Origin: Symbiodinium natans
Lineage: Eukaryota; Sar; Dinophyceae; Suessiales; Symbiodiniaceae
DNA length: 64,000 nucleotides
Reading direction: 5' to 3'
Assembly (NCBI GenBank): GCA_905221605.1
Contig: CAJNDS010000044.1
Coordinates: forward strand, 43,501-107,500
Shown: one piece after another, positions 49,623 through 59,743 of the stretch
How the letters are laid out: every line of letters starts with the position of its first letter
Position numbering within the stretch: position 1 is the stretch's first letter
Made by a program: the position numbers and the translations under genes
The notes under the pieces: generated by a model
What the model was told of the DNA's origin: nothing
Seen by the model: the letters and a program-made list of their open reading frames with translations, nothing else
Databases searched by the model: none

Positions 49623-50514
49623 TGAGGGGGGGGGTGGGGCGGGGGGGGGGGGGTTGGGGTGGGGGGGGTGAGGCACTCCCCCTGTAGGAGCCACCGACAA
49701 GCGGGACCCCCAAGGGCATGGGTTTGCAGCTCCTCCAAGGGATTGGGCGGGGTCCCACAGGGCGGGGGGGGGGGGGGGGGGGTTGGCGTTAGAAAATTTG
49801 GCATGGGGGGAAGGGTGGGGTTAGGGGGAAGGAGGCCCGATCCGGGTCTGCTTGTTCCAGACGCTTCTCGGCAGGAAGCCGAGGCGAATTGAGCATGTTC
49901 CGTTGCGGCGCCAATGGGGAAGCAACAAGCTAGAGTGCTTCTTCTGACGCAACGCTAACTCTTACAGGTGCCAGTCTCCGCGGCTGCCAGGTTTCGTGAG
50001 GCAAGCTGAGGAACTTCAAGTTTACATAGCGATGCCAAGCGGTTTTGTGAGCTCTGTCATTGTTGCTCCTGTTCTTGTCCTTGATTGTCCTTATCTGCAG
50101 CATGTGGATCACTCCTTCTTTAGGCCACGTCCGCTGCGCGGCATCGTGTGGGGTCTGCCCTGGCGAGGCAGATTCGCAGAGCCCTTTTCGCAGCGGTCTG
50201 AGGAACCGAAAATTCTCACGGAAAAGCTCAGAGCCTTGCCGAAGGCTCCTTCAACCAGCTGGTCCTCTTCTCGGGAATCCTGGGCCTCAACGTGAGGTGG
50301 AGTGGAGTGCGCGAAGTGTGTGGAGAGCGTGGAGAGTGTGATGAGAGCGGACGTAAAGACTCCTTATTTGTGAGAGGCTCATCCAGTGGAAGATCCAGCT
50401 CAAAGTGCGCTCTGAGCTTTGTTTTGCTTGCTCAGAGACTCTTTCTCTCACTCTCGCTCCCTAGCGGAGTCTTCGCGGAGTGCGCAGGAGGAGGCGGAGG
50501 AGTCGGAGGAGTGA
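48833..50514 (+). CDS. Unrecognised multi-exon gene
   Basis: Exon 48833-49014 after CTTCAG: LCASLLSTAFEEARTVQFHR, then AERAEYTDFSEAMDMLLGAC and IDHGNADAADKLVLKDRSAL, clearly coding. A CT tract follows, then about 49350-49413 (ACGNSVVSVFTSPINYVSVI QRF), about 49969-50001 after TTACAG (VPVSAAARFRE, GC donor), 50231-50291 (LAEGSFNQLVLFSGILGLN before GTGAGG), about 50367-50410 (RLIQWKIQLKVRS), and a last exon 50464-50514 with the acidic end AESSRSAQEEAEESEE and TGA. The 50231 exon could be a membrane segment. No family is recognised. An upstream piece at 48752-48830 (SDRGWAALKRCEAERKEYG) may also belong. Confidence 0.45.
49493..49893. repeat. Fold-back repeat, long copy 2, interior filled with G runs
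   Basis: Starts GTAATTGTAAACGCTTGC then GCGCGCCGCCTCGGCAGCCG and ends GGAAGCCGAGGCGAATTGAG. The same ends bound 39451-39668. The interior holds G runs of up to about 40 (49579-49621) plus further runs to 49782. It lies between exon-like segments at about 49413 and 49969, so it is probably an insertion in an intron. Confidence 0.5.
49579..49790 (+). repeat. Poly-G tracts
   Basis: Several runs of 10 to about 40 consecutive G on the + strand. They could form G-quadruplexes and are prone to sequencing and assembly error, so lengths here should not be trusted. Confidence 0.9.
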
Positions 50515-51507
50515 AGAGGCGTCGGAGGAGTGAGAGAGACGTGGCGGCAGAGGCGCCCCGAACACCACGAGAAGCCGGGGAGGAATAGAGAGAGAAGAAG
50601 AGCGCGTCTCGCAAAAAAGAAGCGAAGAACACACTGTATCTCAAGCCCTGAGACGTACGCCGGTCAGGGTGAGTTCTGGCTCAGCAGTGTGCATGAATTG
50701 GCTTGCCGAGCTGCTCCGCTCGAACGGTTGCTGCACTCCTAGTACAGCGGGTGTAGAAGCAAGAAAGGCCAAGGAAGAGGGACATTTTTGGTAGGTGGCA
50801 AGTGGCATCTGGGCGATGGAGTGAGCGCGCCTGATTATGCTATGTCTCGGGTCGGGCGGAGACGTTTCCCAGCCAGGTCTTGGTCATACCACAATACAGT
50901 ATGTACAGTATGGTTTTGGTTATTGCATCACAGTATAACAACTCGTGCTGCGAAAGTTGATGTTCGGCTCTGTCCTTGTCAGCGCTGATTGGCATGGCTG
51001 GGAGTCTGGCCTCGTTTGCTAAGAACCCCAAGGCTGCAATAGAACCAAATTCATGTTTAGAATAACTTACGTATTGCGGGACCTGTCAGTTTTTCGTGCT
51101 GCAGCACAATTGCAAGCAGGCTCGAGCACTGAAGATCATACATGCTCATGCAGTTAAAACTTAAAACGGCAGATTGGCATCACAGTACACGTCTAGAACT
51201 TGAGCTGCAACTGCTGAATTTTCAAAGGGACTTCTCCACTTCAGCTATATCTTCCCCGATTCCAGTAGAAGCCCAGGGTGTCACACACCAGCAACGCAAA
51301 ACGCTCAGCCTGCTTGTGAACTCAGGACTTGCACCGCTTTACGTGAACGGTACGACCTAAACCAAGTACACCTGATTTGGGTTTCCTCCATGACATATGC
51401 TGACATTATCCATGATGGTGGAGGCACCCTCCCCACCCCCACCGACCCTTAACCCATCAAAGCCCCAACCTTGTCGTTTCATCGTTACGTCCTCCTTTTT
51501 CGTCGCC
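50515..51507. other. Intergenic, nothing recognisable
   Basis: Short openings only. No motif, RNA gene or repeat family stands out. Confidence 0.35.
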
Positions 51508-52583
51508 ATGGCAACTGATGCCACGGCTCAGCGACTTCTGCAGCAGTTCTTGTGTGAGGAGCATGATGAGGCCTGGTTGAAGAGTGTCTTGCGCTGTGCT
51601 GCAGTGGTAGCTGGTGAGAGAACCAGATTGGCCCGTGCTAAGCTCTGATATAAAGAGCGTGCTTTAATTGAGTATGCAGTCCATGGCAGGGTCGCAGCAG
51701 GTTGCATTTTGGTTTGAATTTCCATCTTCGGCAGGTAATACCAGGCTAAACCCTAACCCTACACCCACCAGAGTGCAAGGCATGGCTGCGGTGGAAGGAT
51801 CTGCCCGAAGATACGATGGCTACTTCCTCGCGTGAGGCTTAGGCGTGCAATGCTGTGTTGCTTCCGTGCTGTCGTGTAATGCTGTGCTATTCATGCGACA
51901 TAATTAGACTACTCGGACGATTACTGTACAATACAATTCGACATTTTTCATTCTATATGAAAATACAGTACTTCTCTCCTGATGGTTTGCTGGTGGCTGG
52001 ATTCCAGGTTCCGGAGGAGCTGAGGCGTTGTATACTGATAGTGCCAGCGAAGAGACTTGCGAACATGAGTTCGCTTTGGGGGCTTTTGAGAACCACAAAC
52101 CGGGCAGATTTGTTTGCTGCATGGGCTGAAGTGTTCACGTGTGTGAAAACATGGAAAGGACTATGGCATATTTAAGCGTTCTTGAACACAGGGAGATCGA
52201 CCATTGCAAGTCCGCTACGTAGCCGTCGGAGATTTGCAGCCGGCACCAACCAATGCCGTGCCTATGCCTTGCCTGTCCAAAGTGAACTGAGGTCTGGTGA
52301 CTCGCAGTCCTTTGATCAAAGTTTCGAAGGGTTGCAGCCGCAGCTAACCTCGCTGACTTCGTCCGGGTCTGAGATGGTTTCCTGCGTTGTGGCAGCCATG
52401 GTGGAACCTCGCTGTCGTTTGCAGCGCTAGCAAGCGCTTGTGTGATGGCCCAGGCTGGACACTTTACTGCAGAAGGTCTACGAACGACAAGAGCAGTCAT
52501 CTGGTGCGATTGCTGCCCGCATTGCGAGCCTTGAGCGCCAGATATGCAAGCTCCAAGTCCAGATTCTTGCCATCACGAGTTAG
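51508..52583 (+). CDS. Unrecognised gene, possibly four exons
   Basis: ATG at 51508 begins MATDATAQRLLQQFLCEEHD EAWLKSVLRCAAVVAGERT, with a stop at 51648 unless spliced. 52004-52175 reads VPEELRRCILIVPAKRLANM then SSLWGLLRTTNRADLFAAW. 52182-52430 is open with a Ser-rich acidic stretch (SFDQSFEGLQPQLTSLTSSG). The final segment after ACTGCAG at about 52470 reads KVYERQEQSSGAIAARIASL then ERQICKLQVQILAITS and ends with TAG at 52581-52583; its heptads suggest a coiled coil. A 121-codon minus frame over 52135-52500 is a shadow. Family unknown. Confidence 0.4.
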
Positions 52584-53217
52584 CAATGTGTCTGTTTTTT
52601 GGGGGATTAGGTGGGCTGAGAGATTTTGTTGTACACATGCCGTTCTTGGGAGTGTTTTATTTTGTTAATGTTCTTTTGAAAAGTTTTGTTCAGAGATTAT
52701 GAAGCCACCGCCTCCTCCCCCCCTTCTTCCCCACCCTTGTCTCTCCCCTCCTTCTCTCGCCTCCTTCTCTCCCTCCTTCTCTCCCCCCCTTTCGGCGTGA
52801 GATAACAGAATGTAGATAAATCATGAGGTGCCAACCCCGTCCCCATTGATGATCTTCTTATCACACTCAACTTATTCCATGCCTCATCTACGCTTCTCAG
52901 GGTGCCTTGCTGTCCACAGGCCACTCTTGAAAACCGAGAAGGGATAACCGGATAACCCATTGGGCAGAATCATTCGCAATGTGTTCTGAGGTATGAAGTT
53001 GCGGGTGCGAAGATGCAGAGCAAGGTGAAGAGAAAGCGCTTTCTCACATCTTGTTCCACAAGTCCAAACACCAAAAAGAAGAAGCAGAAGGTCCAGGATG
53101 CGCTGTCTCCAAGGCCGCTGCTCAGCTTATTTGAGTAAACCTGGCACATGCAAACGCAAGCTGCTAGCAAAGCTAGTCAGGCACACAGCAGCTTCCAGAA
53201 GTAAGATTGCTCTTGCG
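52584..53217. other. Intergenic; pyrimidine-rich tract
   Basis: A CTCCTTCTCTCC-type tract occupies about 52707-52795. Nothing else is recognised apart from short openings. Confidence 0.4.
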
Positions 53218-53791
53218 GAACGAGGTGCATTGATGACCCTGCACGCCGGAATCTCGACTGCGAGTTCTTTAATGTGGCTGATAAGGAGAACGCGGACGAC
53301 CAGCAGGAGCGAAGGGGCGCTAGGGGCGCTAGGGCCGCTAGGGCGCTGTGTTCGTGAGTGAACGGGGAAGAGGCTTGGCAGGTTCCTTGTGCATTCTGCT
53401 TCCTCTTTAGTATGCCCCATGCAGCGGACAGACATGTGGACCGGCCTGAGCCCTAAGCCGCCTAAGCCCTGAGTTGTTGTGAAAGAGGCTGTCTTGAACT
53501 TTGCAGGCAGCTTCCTGCACGGCGACGGCCTCGCGGGATGGCCCCTTGAGCCCTTTGAGCCCTGTGAGCCCGAGCGTTTGGGACCGCGGGGTTTGGGCAT
53601 TCTGAGGTGTCTAAGGAGTTCCCTTGATGCCCTTCCCGAAGTGTTCTCCAGACTTAGACCTCGGTGAATGCTGTAACTTTAAAGAGAGGACGTGCTCTCG
53701 GGCGTGTTTGGTTGGTCAGAGCCTGAGCTGATCTTTGTCGGAGGACAGCTCGAGCCTCTCTTGAAGCATGTTTCGCAGGAGAGAAGCTCCT
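53218..53791 (+). CDS. Exon-like segments of an unrecognised gene
   Basis: 53218-53340 reads CGTRCIDDPARRNLDCEFFN then VADKENADDQQERRG. 53505-53550 after TTTGCAG may read GSFLHGDGLAGWPLEPF. 53690-53791 after AAGAGAG reads DVLSGVFGWSEPELIFVGGQ then LEPLLKHVSQERSS with a stop. The last piece is strongly coding-like. A GGGGCGCTAG microrepeat lies between. The next segment downstream (54419-54615) could be a further exon if the stop at 53791 is intronic. Confidence 0.38.
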
Positions 53792-54418
53792 GAGCAACGC
53801 TGTGATCAAAAGGCTTCCATGCACGTTCTGTCTTAAAGGGCGTGGAGTCGAGTCGGTTCATGGACCAGCTTAAACTGAAGCGAAGATGCAGGCCAAAAAG
53901 ACTCTAACGCAGTCCAGCCATTTTCCCCAAGAGAAAGGCAGTTGGGTGAATGGAGAGTATTGTGTCACACACAGAGTGTATCATGCCCAATAGGCGAAGT
54001 TACGGGCGTCCCGCCGCCTCCGTGTCACGCGTCGCGCATTTAAAAATAAACCTATACCCCCATCATGATTTGCGTTCACATGAGCAACAAGAGACAAGGC
54101 CCAAAACACCAACGTTAAGAAACTCGCTTTGTATTGCTGCGTTGCACATGTCTAGGGATGCAGACAAGGTTGTTGCGAGTAGCCAAAGGCCGCTCTCCAT
54201 CACTTCCTTTCCAGGATCCGGAACGCGGCGAACGCGGCGTGGAGGATTGTGAGGCGCAGCTGTGCCCTGTTGCGCCTCGCTCTACCGCTGTTCCAAAGAC
54301 CAGAGCACAGGCTGAGCTCTCGATGCGTGGAGCTGTGCCGGAACAGGCTGTTGGGTTTCTGGGCGCAGGGCTGTTCCATCAGATCGCTCACACTCGAGAA
54401 TCGCGCCGAGTCAGGCAG

Positions 54419-54615
54419 GTTATGAGCCGGCGCAGATCGAGGATTGGTTGTGCCAGCATGTTGGTTGGAGTCGCACTGAACAGTGGGGAAGACTTGGGGA
54501 GGTGTCGGAATCCGATAAACTGGACTGGGCTCACCTTTCGCAGCTTGGCGGCGAAGATTTGTGTTGTAGATGTTGTAGCAAATTGTGTCGTGTTGACCCT
54601 GTGCCTCCTCTATAG
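54419..54615 (+). CDS. Terminal exon-like segment, acidic then Cys-rich
   Basis: After GTCAGGCAG the segment reads YEPAQIEDWLCQHVGWSRTE, then QWGRLGEVSESDKLDWAHLS and QLGGEDLCCRCCSKLCRVDP, to TAG at 54613-54615. The CCRCCSKLC cluster could bind metal. A longer alternative frame (54134-54649) exists, but its composition is poorer. No family recognised. Confidence 0.38.
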
Positions 54616-54900
54616 GCATCGCACTCTTACAAATGAGTCGGGCTGCTGAAAGTGGACAGTCTTTATGTCACGGTATGTCCTGTGTGTTGTTGTCCGGAGC
54701 TGGAGTGAAGCGCCATTGTTGAGGTATGTAAAGATGCACATCTGGAAGTTCTTGCCGGTTTGCCACTCAGCACGGGCAACGCTGAAGATCCATCTAGTTT
54801 CAGATGCTGCTGCCTCCCACATTTGACATGGCACTGTGTCACAAGAAACATGAGCCATTTTTATCAAGTTTCCTTTGTCGCCCAAGACTTCCTCAAGCAC
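54610..54900 (-). CDS. Minus-strand open frame, unrecognised
   Basis: 96 codons reading MLEEVLGDKGNLIKMAHVSC, TVPCQMWEAAASETRWIFSV and GKNFQMCIFTYLNNGASLQL. Its composition is more protein-like than the + strand frames over the same bases. It would be one of very few minus-strand coding segments in the window. No family and no splice borders were identified. Confidence 0.3.
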   Translation of the reverse strand: MLEEVLGDKGNLIKMAHVSCDTVPCQMWEAAASETRWIFSVARAEWQTGKNFQMCIFTYLNNGASLQLRTTTHRTYRDIKTVHFQQPDSFVRVRCL

Positions 54901-54904
54901 TTGG

Positions 54905-55175
54905 TGAGGAGGGAGTGAGAGTGGAGAGCGTGGTGGGAGTGGTGGGTAGGATGGCGAGGGCGGCGAGGGCGGTCAGGGCTGAGGGGTGTGGGGCCACATG
55001 AGCTCTTCTAAAACCATTGCAGACCAGTGAAAACGGGAAGGTGAGAAGGGCAGGGAGAATAGGGAGTGAGAGTGCAGAGGCTGGTGGGAGTGGAGGGGGT
55101 GGCGGGCGTGGTGGGTAGTGAGGGCGGAGGGGATTCTAAAGCGGCGAAAGCAGTAGTGGAGAAGGTGGTGAGAAG
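54905..55175 (+). repeat. GGTGGGAGTGG-type G-rich repeats
   Basis: Imperfect GTGGGAGTGGTGGGTAGG and GGCGAGGGCGGTCAGG words repeat over two blocks (54905-54990 and 55040-55175). Simple-sequence DNA upstream of the exon at 55213. Confidence 0.65.
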
Positions 55176-55212
55176 GGCGGGAAAACGTTCTCGTACGTAG
55201 CTCTCCTCCCCA

Positions 55213-55351
55213 GATTTTTGCATCTGCAATAATGCCAGCTGCTCCAATTATCCTTGTTATGATTCTCACTATCACCGTCGCTATCGTTATCATCCTGGCA
55301 AAAAACAAGCTCAAGCCACTTTTCTTGGAAGGAACCCTCGGCTTTGCTTAG
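55213..55351 (+). CDS. C-terminal membrane-span exon of an unrecognised protein
   Basis: After CTCCCCAG the segment reads IFASAIMPAAPIILVMILTI, then TVAIVIILAKNKLKPLF LEGTLGFA, to TAG at 55349-55351. That is one clear hydrophobic helix followed by a basic short tail, typical of a type I or tail-anchored membrane protein end. The rest of the gene was not identified; it may include 53218-54615. Confidence 0.5.
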
Positions 55352-55767
55352 AGACCTTAAGGAATCCAGAATGTAATCTAAAGCCCCAAAGCCGACCCGA
55401 TGTTTCCGCTGTAGCTCAATGGCTTAATATAAAAAGTTTCCTAAGCAAAAGCTAAGCATTGTGAGCCTGAGCCTCCGCTCGAAAAGAGCATTGGGCTTGT
55501 ACTACTGTAGATTTGCACAAGCCAGAACCATTGTGCTTCTTTGCCAGGCCGAGCCCTAAACCGTAAGCGGCCTCCGTTCTCTTTCCTTTCCTGTCTCCTG
55601 TCATGTCTTCCTATCTCGCTTGAGTGTTAAGGAGCGGTGACCGTGACGTGGCTTGAAGTCCTTTAGAATCTTAACCCTGCATTGAAGGGTGGGGAAAAGA
55701 CACAGACACCCTTCCGTTGTCACTGGAAGTTTCATGAGCTCTTTTTGTTCAACGTCCTGGTGTTCGC

Positions 55768-55989
55768 GTGGTGAGAGACAGCTCCCAAAGCAGACTCTCT
55801 CATATCAGAGCAACTGTCACAGGACACACAGACACCCGCTTAGGCTGTCTCCAATACATTGAAAAGCATTTTCAGGTCAGGCTTCCGGCCCCTTTGTTGG
55901 TGGAGCATGTGGAGCATCACACCCAACAACGCATGTTGCGTAGTATTGCCGGATTTTGCCTGCGCAAGTGCATGGTCTGCTTGATCTGA
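55768..55989 (+). CDS. Small unrecognised open frame
   Basis: 73 codons including CLQYIEKHFQVRLPAPLLVE and QQRMLRSIAGFCLRKCMVCL. Protein-like composition, no recognised family. Lies just upstream of a set of retrocopy-like fragments. Confidence 0.3.
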   Translation: MVRDSSQSRLSHIRATVTGHTDTRLGCLQYIEKHFQVRLPAPLLVEHVEHHTQQRMLRSIAGFCLRKCMVCLI

Positions 55990-56081
55990 ACCCCTCCTCT
56001 CAACCTGCAAAAAGGCCGTGGAGATCTGCCAGGGTCGAGCGGTGTCGTGCACCTTTGCAAAGCCAAAGGACTCTATGACTC

Positions 56082-56544
56082 ATGGAGTCCGCAGAGCTTC
56101 CATGTGGCTGGGTGTTATGCGAGTGTCGGAAGCGGCTTCCCGAGGAGCTGATTGACCACTTCAAGCATGTTGCCGACCTATCCAGGCGCATTTGTAGCCG
56201 AACAACGTTGGATTTGTAGGGCAATGCAAGAAAGGAATCGTGCAGTTTACGTTGCGTGCTGGAGGAGGGACGCCCTCCTGGCTCACACAGTGTCGCTTCA
56301 TGAGAAAGCTCGCGACAGGGGCGTACAATGGTTTGGAGAGGCTCACGAAGATCCTTTGCTTTCAGTTCGCCTGGATTCGGCCATGCTCGAGCGGAGGGAC
56401 AGCTCAGCGGCGGCATCACAAGACTTTTGTGTTGATAGTGATGGTCTGATAGTCTTGCCGAAAACCCTCCCGCAAGTGGTAGCGGCAATATGCCACATGA
56501 GGCGCCTGAAGAGGGCGAAGGGGGAACTCATTAAGCCGTCTTGA
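56082..56544 (+). pseudogene. Frameshifted protein-coding fragment, probable retrocopy
   Basis: ATG at 56082 gives MESAELPCGWVLCECRKRLP then EELIDHFKHVADLSRRICS. Near 56195-56215 the frame fails, and another frame (open 56152-56544) continues AEQRWICRAMQERNRAVYVA CWRRDALLAHTVSLHEKAR, DGLIVLPKTLPQVVAAICHM and ends ELIKPS. The overlap with one frame change suggests a single intronless copy with an indel. No family is recognised. Confidence 0.4.
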
Positions 56545-56638
56545 AGTATCTTGCAATATAAGAAACATTGATCAGCATTTCCGAACTATCAGTCTGGCTG
56601 CCTGGCTTTGAAACAGCGCTCCAGGTTTCCGCTGCCTC

Positions 56639-56857
56639 ATGAACCTGGGCAGCCTATGGTTTGAGCATGCTCCTTTCTCCATGCTGGAACTGCTGTGGCG
56701 CCTGGCCCGGCATACCTTGAAACAGCAGGGCGAGGAGTTTGACGACGAGTATTTCTACACACGCTCAGCAGCAGCGGTCTCGCTGAACAGACTGCTGCTT
56801 CACACTCCAGGGTTTCACCGTTGGCTGGCGCAGCACAGGGATACCAACAGCGCCTGA
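56639..56857 (+). CDS. Small unrecognised protein or exon
   Basis: ATG frame of 72 codons: FEHAPFSMLELLWRLARHTL then KQQGEEFDDEYFYTRSAAAV and HTPGFHRWLAQHRDTNSA. Strongly protein-like, predicted helical. It follows the frameshifted fragment by about 95 bases and may be part of the same ancestral gene. 56877-57227 also stays open (116 codons, or a Leu/Cys-rich alternative at 56971-57213), but which frame is real is unclear. Confidence 0.38.
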   Translation: MNLGSLWFEHAPFSMLELLWRLARHTLKQQGEEFDDEYFYTRSAAAVSLNRLLLHTPGFHRWLAQHRDTNSA

Positions 56858-57547
56858 AAAATGAACATGTGGAAATGTGCGGTCTGGACACTTCAGCTGG
56901 GGGAGGGTGCTGGACCTCCCGCATGACTTGTCGTGTGACCTGGCTCCAGTAAGCTTGGCTTTTTTATCAGATGCCAGTGAAAAAGGTGTCTCGCATGATT
57001 GTCCTGCCTTCAACATGCCTCGATCTTGGCTACCCTCAGCTGGCTGTCCGCAAAGCTTTTGGATGTTATCTCACTTTCTCTTCGTCGGGATTTGGGAAGG
57101 TCTGTTGGATCGCACTTTGCCTGTGCTGCTTAATTGTTGCTTCTGTGTTGTTGACTGGCAACTGGCCACTGTCCTTGCCGCAAAAGAGAAGGATTCTAAA
57201 TGCAGCGCTTTAGATGCTGGTGTCTGAAGTGCAGGCATTGGTCTCGCGAGGACGACACATCTCTGGGATGACGATGATTACGAAGCACAGGCAAAGGCGT
57301 GGGGGAGTCTGCGGCACATGCTGAAGTGTATATGGGAGACAAGATGCTAGGGCCGTCTTGCTGATATGGTGACCTCACAGGAGGAGCAATCGAAGGGAAC
57401 TTGGACGCATGAGGTCTGATGCCCTGGAACCCTGAGCAGGCAAAGAGTGCTTACCGAAAAAGTCGGCGTTTCCTCGTGGGCCCAATGCTCGCGCCTGCAG
57501 CTTGCTGCGCATCGATTGCGGCCGCAGCGCGCCGTGGTCCTGTAATC

Positions 57548-58050
57548 AACGATGGAGCGTGTGCCCGGTCCTTATAGAGTTGCACCGACTGGCCGTGGAT
57601 GTGTGCAGTGAGACTGTGTTGCAATGGAACGGGGTCTGATCTATCACAACATTCTTGTATGGGCACCACTTAGCAGCCCCGTCGCTGTGTAGGACGCGGC
57701 TATCAGGCGCAGCTCGATTAGGCAATCAGTAGAAGACTGCCAGCCAGACGCATCCCTGCCGTGGACCGCCCAGCATCTTAGGTCCTTGCAGCTCCCAGCG
57801 GTGTGGACAAGATGGCAAAGTTTCCAGATCAGCCTTCAGCTTTGCACGCTACCCGGAAGCCTCGTGCAGGAGAGCAAGCTGGAGCGGGGTATCATTTCGT
57901 GACCGACGAGCAGATGCAGCCAGACACAGATGCTGGGCTCTTTGGAACGTCCTTTGAGATAGTTTCAGCTGCGACTTTGGATGGGGAAGTGCGTTCACGT
58001 GACATTGACCTCCAGGGTGCTGTGGCCTTACGCAGGTCTGCCCTGACAAG
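57548..58050 (+). repeat. Tandem duplication, upstream copy
   Basis: The stretch GATGGAGCGTGTGCCCGGTC ... TTGCACCGACTGGCCGTGGATG ... GAGACTGTGTTGCAATGG ... CAGATCAG recurs about 770 bases downstream (58316-58710), with matching order through GAGCAAGCTGGAGCGGGGTA and a GAAGTGCGT..CAGG segment. Substitutions and small gaps separate the copies. Confidence 0.7.
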
Positions 58051-58153
58051 TGTTGTGGTAGTTTTTGCGCCGCCCACAGCACTGGTTATGGAGCTAAAGT
58101 TGTCCGACGCAAGTTATATTACAGGGGCTGCGACAGAAGTCAAGATGCAATAG
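57812..58153 (+). CDS. Unrecognised 113-residue protein in the upstream duplicate
   Basis: ATG at 57812 begins MAKFPDQPSALHATRKPRAG. Later parts read YHFVTDEQMQPDTDAGLFGT, then FEIVSAATLDGEVRSRDIDL and SVVVVFAPPTALVMELKLSD, with a stop at 58153. The downstream duplicate keeps the start (MAEFPDQ) and matching DNA, but shifts frame within about 12 codons. Preservation of a long frame in one copy only suggests this is the coding copy, although duplication may simply predate decay. No family recognised. Confidence 0.4.
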   Translation: MAKFPDQPSALHATRKPRAGEQAGAGYHFVTDEQMQPDTDAGLFGTSFEIVSAATLDGEVRSRDIDLQGAVALRRSALTSVVVVFAPPTALVMELKLSDASYITGAATEVKMQ

Positions 58154-58315
58154 CGGCTGGAGCAGCCAATGATGGAACTGGCAGTTTGCGAAGGGAATCT
58201 GGGTGCCTGGGCTCCGACGTTTTGGTACATTGAAAAAGCTGAGAGTGCTGACCAAGATTTCTACTCGCCCCCGCAGCGAGCGGGGAACCGATCGTCACAG
58301 TGCACTATGGTGCTG

Positions 58316-58710
58316 TGGTCAAGGATGGAGCGTGCGCCTGGTCCTTAAAGTTGCACCGACTGGCCGTGGATGCACATTTAGGGAACGCAAACACACAACA
58401 AGACAGTGAGACTGTGTTGCAATGGCACGGGATCTGACTAGGCAGTAATGATGCCTGGCAGACGCATCCCTGCTATGGCCCGCCCAGCCTCTTAGGTCAT
58501 GCAGCTCCCAGTGGTGCGGACAAGATGGCAGAGTTTCCAGATCAGTCTGGGCCTTCAGCTTTGCTACTACCCGGAAGCCTCGTGCAGGAGAGCAAGCTGG
58601 AGCGGGGTATCGTTTCGTCACCGACGAGCAGACAGAGTGGCTCTTGATGGAAAGCGAAGTGCGTCAAGTAATTGACGCCCAGGGCGCTTCGGCCTTCTCC
58701 AGGTCTGTGC
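58316..58710 (+). pseudogene. Decayed downstream duplicate of 57548-58050
   Basis: DNA matches the upstream copy, but the reading frame breaks after MAEFPDQSGPSALLLP, and the segment corresponding to QMQPDTDAGLFGTSFEIVS is deleted. This is a clear local tandem duplication with one copy inactivated. Confidence 0.5.
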
Positions 58711-58939
58711 CGGAAGTTTTTGAATCAGTTCCAGGATTCGAGTGACGAATTCGCTGAAGGATCTAACAATCTACAGCGGGCATCCGGATGCATGAGATCT
58801 TTCTCTCCCCAATTCCGAAGCTTGCGAGGCAGAAGACACCAGCGAACAAGTGCGAACAGAAATCTACAGCGGTCACACACTGAGTAGCCCGAAGCCCTGA
58901 ACCGTGCTTCGGTTTTTCAATTGCTGAACAAGCAGTAGC

Positions 58940-59110
58940 GCTCGATGTTTTTCTGAGTGGTGCGTGTCGCTACAACTACTCCTGCGCCCTGACTCACCAG
59001 TGCTGTTCGATGTCTTGCTTAAAGGTGGTGCACGTCACTACAAGTACTCGTGCCTTGAACATGTTTTTCTTAGTGGTGCGTGGCACCAATATGCAAAACA
59101 TCGACCAGTA
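58940..59110 (+). repeat. Three imperfect copies of a coding-like unit
   Basis: CGATGTTTTTCTGAGTGGTG, CGATGTCTTGCTTAAAGGTG and ACATGTTTTTCTTAGTGGTG start three units about 50-65 bases apart, each followed by CGTG/CACGTC..CTACAA..TACTC. Translated, they read DVFLSGA, DVLLKGGARHYKYSC and HVFLSGAWHQYAK. A 72-codon frame (58964-59182) covers the second and third. Confidence 0.5.
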
Positions 59111-59488
59111 CTAGTTAGTCAGGGTACAGGAGTACTGGAGGGACGGCTGGAACCGTCCAAGTTGATCTGGGGGGTCACTTAGCCCATTCCTTCCTCTTCG
59201 CTGTATTGAAGTATTGTTTGTGCGGCTCTCAGAAGTACGGGAAGCAGTTTGTTAGTTTGTCCGCACTGCCCTCAGATGCAGCGAGCCGGTTTCGCAGATA
59301 CCAGCCGCTTTACCAGTGGACCTTGTGTTGATAGCCGAGCTCACGTAGCAATGCCGAGGACTGTATCTCAAATTACAGTTTTTGTGAGAAAGTATTTTGG
59401 CATGCTTGCATGTGACTCAGGTGTGTGACACGCAAACTTCCCAAAATAGTTACATGATCTCGAAGTCAGAGCTTTCTCCCACCGACAA

Positions 59489-59743
59489 GTGGGGTTGTTG
59501 GAAATCAAGGACACACAGGCACAGATCTGCGACGTGCTCGGGACAAGAAGCAGTCGAGCTATTTCAATATTGCAAAGCATAAAGTGTGCCAGCCTGAACG
59601 CACGTGCTGCACAGCTGTTAGAAGGTCGTACAGTCAAGAATGCACTAGCCCCACTGACCCGCATGTTTAATCACTTGACCCTTAGGGGGGTGTGGTTCCT
59701 ATGGGGATGTGTGACAGTTGATGTTAGATGCCGTCCACAGTAG
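59489..59743 (+). CDS. Unrecognised open frame
   Basis: 84 codons, of which the central part LEIKDTQAQICDVLGTRSSR AISILQSIKCASLNARAAQL LEGRTVKNALAPLTRMFNH is protein-like and predicted helical. A further coding-like piece, ATG at 59810 (MAVDHPEAEGCFETGWKDFA NASAASALNTWPRSDS) to 59920, follows. No family is recognised. Confidence 0.35.
   Translation: MGLLEIKDTQAQICDVLGTRSSRAISILQSIKCASLNARAAQLLEGRTVKNALAPLTRMFNHLTLRGVWFLWGCVTVDVRCRPQ

Noticed and set aside
52135-52500. 121-codon minus-strand frame
   Set aside because: Antisense of better coding-like + strand segments that end in a clear coiled-coil exon.
55405-55490. tRNA-like words (GTAGCTCAATGGCTTA) near 55411
   Set aside because: Resembles an A box, but no B box, no acceptor stem and no cloverleaf can be drawn.
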